A stretch of 6,641 nt of DNA, from assembly GCF_004570345.1 (NCBI RefSeq), contig NZ_SPQM01000205.1, forward strand, positions 1 to 6,641, given 5' to 3'. The position numbers and the translations under genes are program-made. This DNA is from Blastococcus sp. CT_GayMR20. Its GTDB lineage: Bacteria > Actinomycetota > Actinomycetes > Mycobacteriales > Geodermatophilaceae. The notes below the pieces were generated by a model. That model searched no databases. It was not told the DNA's origin and saw nothing but the letters and a program-made list of their open reading frames with translations. Of this stretch, positions 4,738 to 6,641 are shown piece after piece; position 1 is the first letter of the stretch; the number at the start of each line of letters is the position of its first letter.

Positions 4738-6641
4738 ATGGGCCGCTCGTCTCGTCATGCGACGCCGTCGACCGCCGGCCGGCCGGCCCCTGCCTTCCTG
4801 GCCGCGTTCGAGAGCACGTACCTGCCGGGTCCCGACCGGGACGTCGCGGAGAGCACCGGCCACGACCTGAGGTGGCGGGCCGACCTCGACGCGGTGGCCG
4901 ACCGCGGCATCCGCACCGTCCGCTACCCCGTGCGCTGGCACCGCATCGAGCCCGAGCCCGGCCGCTACGACTGGTCGGCGACGGACGCTGCCCTCGAGCA
5001 CCTGAGGGAGCGGGGGGTCGATCCGGTGGTCGACCTCGTGCACCACACCAGCTATCCGGGATGGCTCGCTGACGGCTTCCGCGATCCGCGATTCCGGGGG
5101 GCCTACGTCGCCTTCGCCGAGGCGGTCGCCACCCGCTACCCGTGGCTGACCTCCTACACCCTGTTCAACGAGCCCTTCGCAACCCTCTTCCTGGCCGGTC
5201 ACGAAGGCCTGTGGCCGCCGTACGACAGAGGCATCCCGGGCTTCGCGAGGTTGCTGCTCAGCGTGCTGCCGGCGTTGAGCGAGGCCTCGGCCTGCTGGTC
5301 GCAGCTGCTGCCGGAGGCCCGCCACCTCTGGGTCGACACCTGCGAGCACCATGCCGGAGCCGCCGGCGCGCCGGGGACGTACGCGCAGTTGGCCAACGAC
5401 CGCCGGCATGCGGTGCTGGACCTGGCCCTGGGGCACGACCTCGATCCGGACCGGCCGTTCCTCGGGGAGCTCCTCCGAGCCGGAGCCGAGCCCCTCGTGG
5501 ACCTGCCGCCGGTCCGGGTCGACGTGGTCGGGCTGGACTACTACTGCCACTCCGAGTGGTGGTACGACGAGCGGGGCAGCCGGGCGCCGTCGCCGCACCC
5601 GGTCGGCTTCGCGGCGATCGCGGAGCAGTACGCCGCCCGCTACGACCGGCCGCTCGTGCTGAGCGAGACGAACCTGCGTGGCCTGCCCTCGGACCGGGCC
5701 TCCTGGCTCCGCTACGTGCTGGAGCAGTACGAGCTCGCCGTCTCGCGCGGGGTGCCGCTCGAGGGCCTCTGCTGGTTCCCGTTCGTCGACTCCTGCGACT
5801 GGGACTCCCTGCTCGCGCGCCCTGCGGGCCGCCCCGACCCGGTGGGCGTGGTGTCCCTGGGTCCCGGCGGCGAGCGCCTGCCGACGACGTTCACGGCCGT
5901 CTGGGAGGCCGCCGCCGCCGGCTCGCCCGCCGCCGAGTTGCCGGCCTACCGGTTCCAGCCTCCCTGCGATGCCCAGCTCGCCGGCTTCCTGCCCCAGATG
6001 GCGCACTGGCCGTGGGAGGACCCCCCGGCCGTCGACGCCGTCGCCCCCATCCGCATCCCGGAGGACCGAGAGGAGCCAGCCGTGTCCGACATCCCGGTCA
6101 CATCCCGTGAGCCCGACCTCGTCGTCCTCTCGCACCTGCGGTGGGTGTGGGTGTGGCAGCGCCCGCAGCACCTGGTGTCCCGGTTCGCCGCGCTCCGTGC
6201 GCCGTCCGGCGCCCGGACGTGGTTCGTCGAGGAACCGGTCGCCGGCGAGGTGGCCGCTCCCGAGATCGGCACCGAGGAGAGGGACGGCGTGACGCGTGTC
6301 TGGCTGGTCGTGCCGCGCCGCCCCGACCAGCCGGAGTTCCTGGGCTTCGACGACGACGCGGCCGGCGCCTACGGGCGGCTGCTGGCGGAGTTCCTCACCA
6401 GCGCCGGGCGCCCAGCAGAGCCCGACGTGCTGCTCTACACCCCGATGGCCCTGGACATCGCCGAGGCGCTGGTGCCCGGCCGCCTCTCCTACGACGTGAT
6501 GGATGATCTCGCGTCCTTCCTCCGGGCGCCTGAGGGCCTCCGGCTGCGACAGCGGCGCGCGCTGGCCGAGGCGGACGTCGTCTTCGCCGGCGGGCGCTCG
6601 CTGCACCGGTCCGTGCGGTCCCACCGGAACGGGGAGGTCCA
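4738..6641 (+). CDS. GH1-like glycoside hydrolase fused to a GT4-like glycosyltransferase, C-terminus outside window
   Basis: One frame runs from ATG 4738 through 634 full codons to the right edge with no stop. Residues about 20-395 form a GH1/clan-A-like barrel: the acid/base is E145 in LFNEP and the nucleophile E310 in LSETN, with RYPVRWHRIEP (62-72), a divergent VHHTSYPGW (101-109) and WFPFVDSCDWDS (346-357), the counterpart of the GH1 late aromatic motif. A Trp/Pro-rich tail (about 402-430) and a charged Pro-rich linker (about 431-459) follow. From 460 a glycosyltransferase N-terminal domain begins: WQRPQ (473-477), LLYTPMAL (565-572), YDVMDDLASF (585-594) and ADVVFAGGRSL (612-622), as in GT4-like enzymes. 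Its sugar-nucleotide-binding half must lie beyond the edge. There is no signal peptide, so it is cytoplasmic and more likely acts in glycan assembly than in biomass breakdown (inference). Substrates are unknown. It is transcribed divergently from the desaturase. Confidence 0.85.
   Translation, partial: MGRSSRHATPSTAGRPAPAFLAAFESTYLPGPDRDVAESTGHDLRWRADLDAVADRGIRTVRYPVRWHRIEPEPGRYDWSATDAALEHLRERGVDPVVDLVHHTSYPGWLADGFRDPRFRGAYVAFAEAVATRYPWLTSYTLFNEPFATLFLAGHEGLWPPYDRGIPGFARLLLSVLPALSEASACWSQLLPEARHLWVDTCEHHAGAAGAPGTYAQLANDRRHAVLDLALGHDLDPDRPFLGELLRAGAEPLVDLPPVRVDVVGLDYYCHSEWWYDERGSRAPSPHPVGFAAIAEQYAARYDRPLVLSETNLRGLPSDRASWLRYVLEQYELAVSRGVPLEGLCWFPFVDSCDWDSLLARPAGRPDPVGVVSLGPGGERLPTTFTAVWEAAAAGSPAAELPAYRFQPPCDAQLAGFLPQMAHWPWEDPPAVDAVAPIRIPEDREEPAVSDIPVTSREPDLVVLSHLRWVWVWQRPQHLVSRFAALRAPSGARTWFVEEPVAGEVAAPEIGTEERDGVTRVWLVVPRRPDQPEFLGFDDDAAGAYGRLLAEFLTSAGRPAEPDVLLYTPMALDIAEALVPGRLSYDVMDDLASFLRAPEGLRLRQRRALAEADVVFAGGRSLHRSVRSHRNGEV
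6068..6084 (+). promoter_or_regulatory. Internal ribosome-binding site and GTG at the hydrolase/transferase junction
   Basis: GAGAGGAG (6068-6075) is followed six bases later by GTG (6082-6084), in frame with the transferase domain and about a dozen residues before its first strand. The surrounding codons (CGA, CCA, ACA, CGT) include several of a type rare elsewhere in this frame. This is what the start of a separate transferase gene would look like, yet no stop codon ends the hydrolase before it. Initiation here could yield a free transferase alongside the fusion. Confidence 0.4.

Noticed and set aside
5142..6110. Plus-strand ORF of 322 codons overlapping the hydrolase domain
   Set aside because: It is an Arg/Pro/Gly-rich shifted-frame shadow. 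The frame from 4738 carries the catalytic motifs.
4519..6624. Upstream extension of the desaturase frame to about 1018 codons
   Set aside because: The extension is antisense to the hydrolase-transferase gene and is not protein-like. The ATG at 4518 has a strong GGAGG and begins the real family N-terminus.

Overview
The window is very GC-rich, with coding frames whose third positions are almost always G or C. Three of its five genes start with GTG. This points to a high-GC actinomycete. The GAF/PAS SpoIIE-type phosphatase and the soluble acyl-ACP desaturase fit a Geodermatophilaceae-like or related soil lineage, but that placement is inference. I see no mobile elements, tRNA or rRNA genes, or CRISPR arrays.

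Layout. Positions 1-1845 (minus strand) hold the N-terminal 615 residues of a multi-sensor protein, GAF-PAS-PAS-GAF, running into the first residues of a SpoIIE/PP2C-type serine phosphatase that continues beyond the left edge. A 154-base gap (1846-1999) with several inverted repeats separates it from a compact minus-strand cluster. In transcription order the cluster is an acyl-ACP desaturase (4518 to 3568), exodeoxyribonuclease III (3540 to 2749) and a YaaA-family peroxide-stress protein (2746 to 2000). Gaps of 27 and 2 bases suggest one operon. Its three products fit an oxygen/iron theme: an O2-consuming di-iron desaturase, an enzyme that repairs oxidatively damaged DNA, and a protein that in E. 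coli limits iron-driven peroxide damage.

The divergent intergenic region 4519-4737 carries three tandem 15-bp units. Two of them hold a perfect TACG-N4-CGTA dyad, and the array overlaps a plausible desaturase promoter. It looks like a repressor operator array.

From 4738 to the right edge (plus strand) one uninterrupted reading frame encodes a GH1-like glycoside hydrolase with both catalytic glutamates, followed without any stop codon by a GT4-like glycosyltransferase domain with a WQRPQ motif. The open end lies outside the window. No signal peptide is visible, so a cytoplasmic hydrolase-transferase fusion is the most unusual object here. A good ribosome-binding site and GTG lie exactly at the domain junction (6068-6084), so a separate transferase product is also possible.
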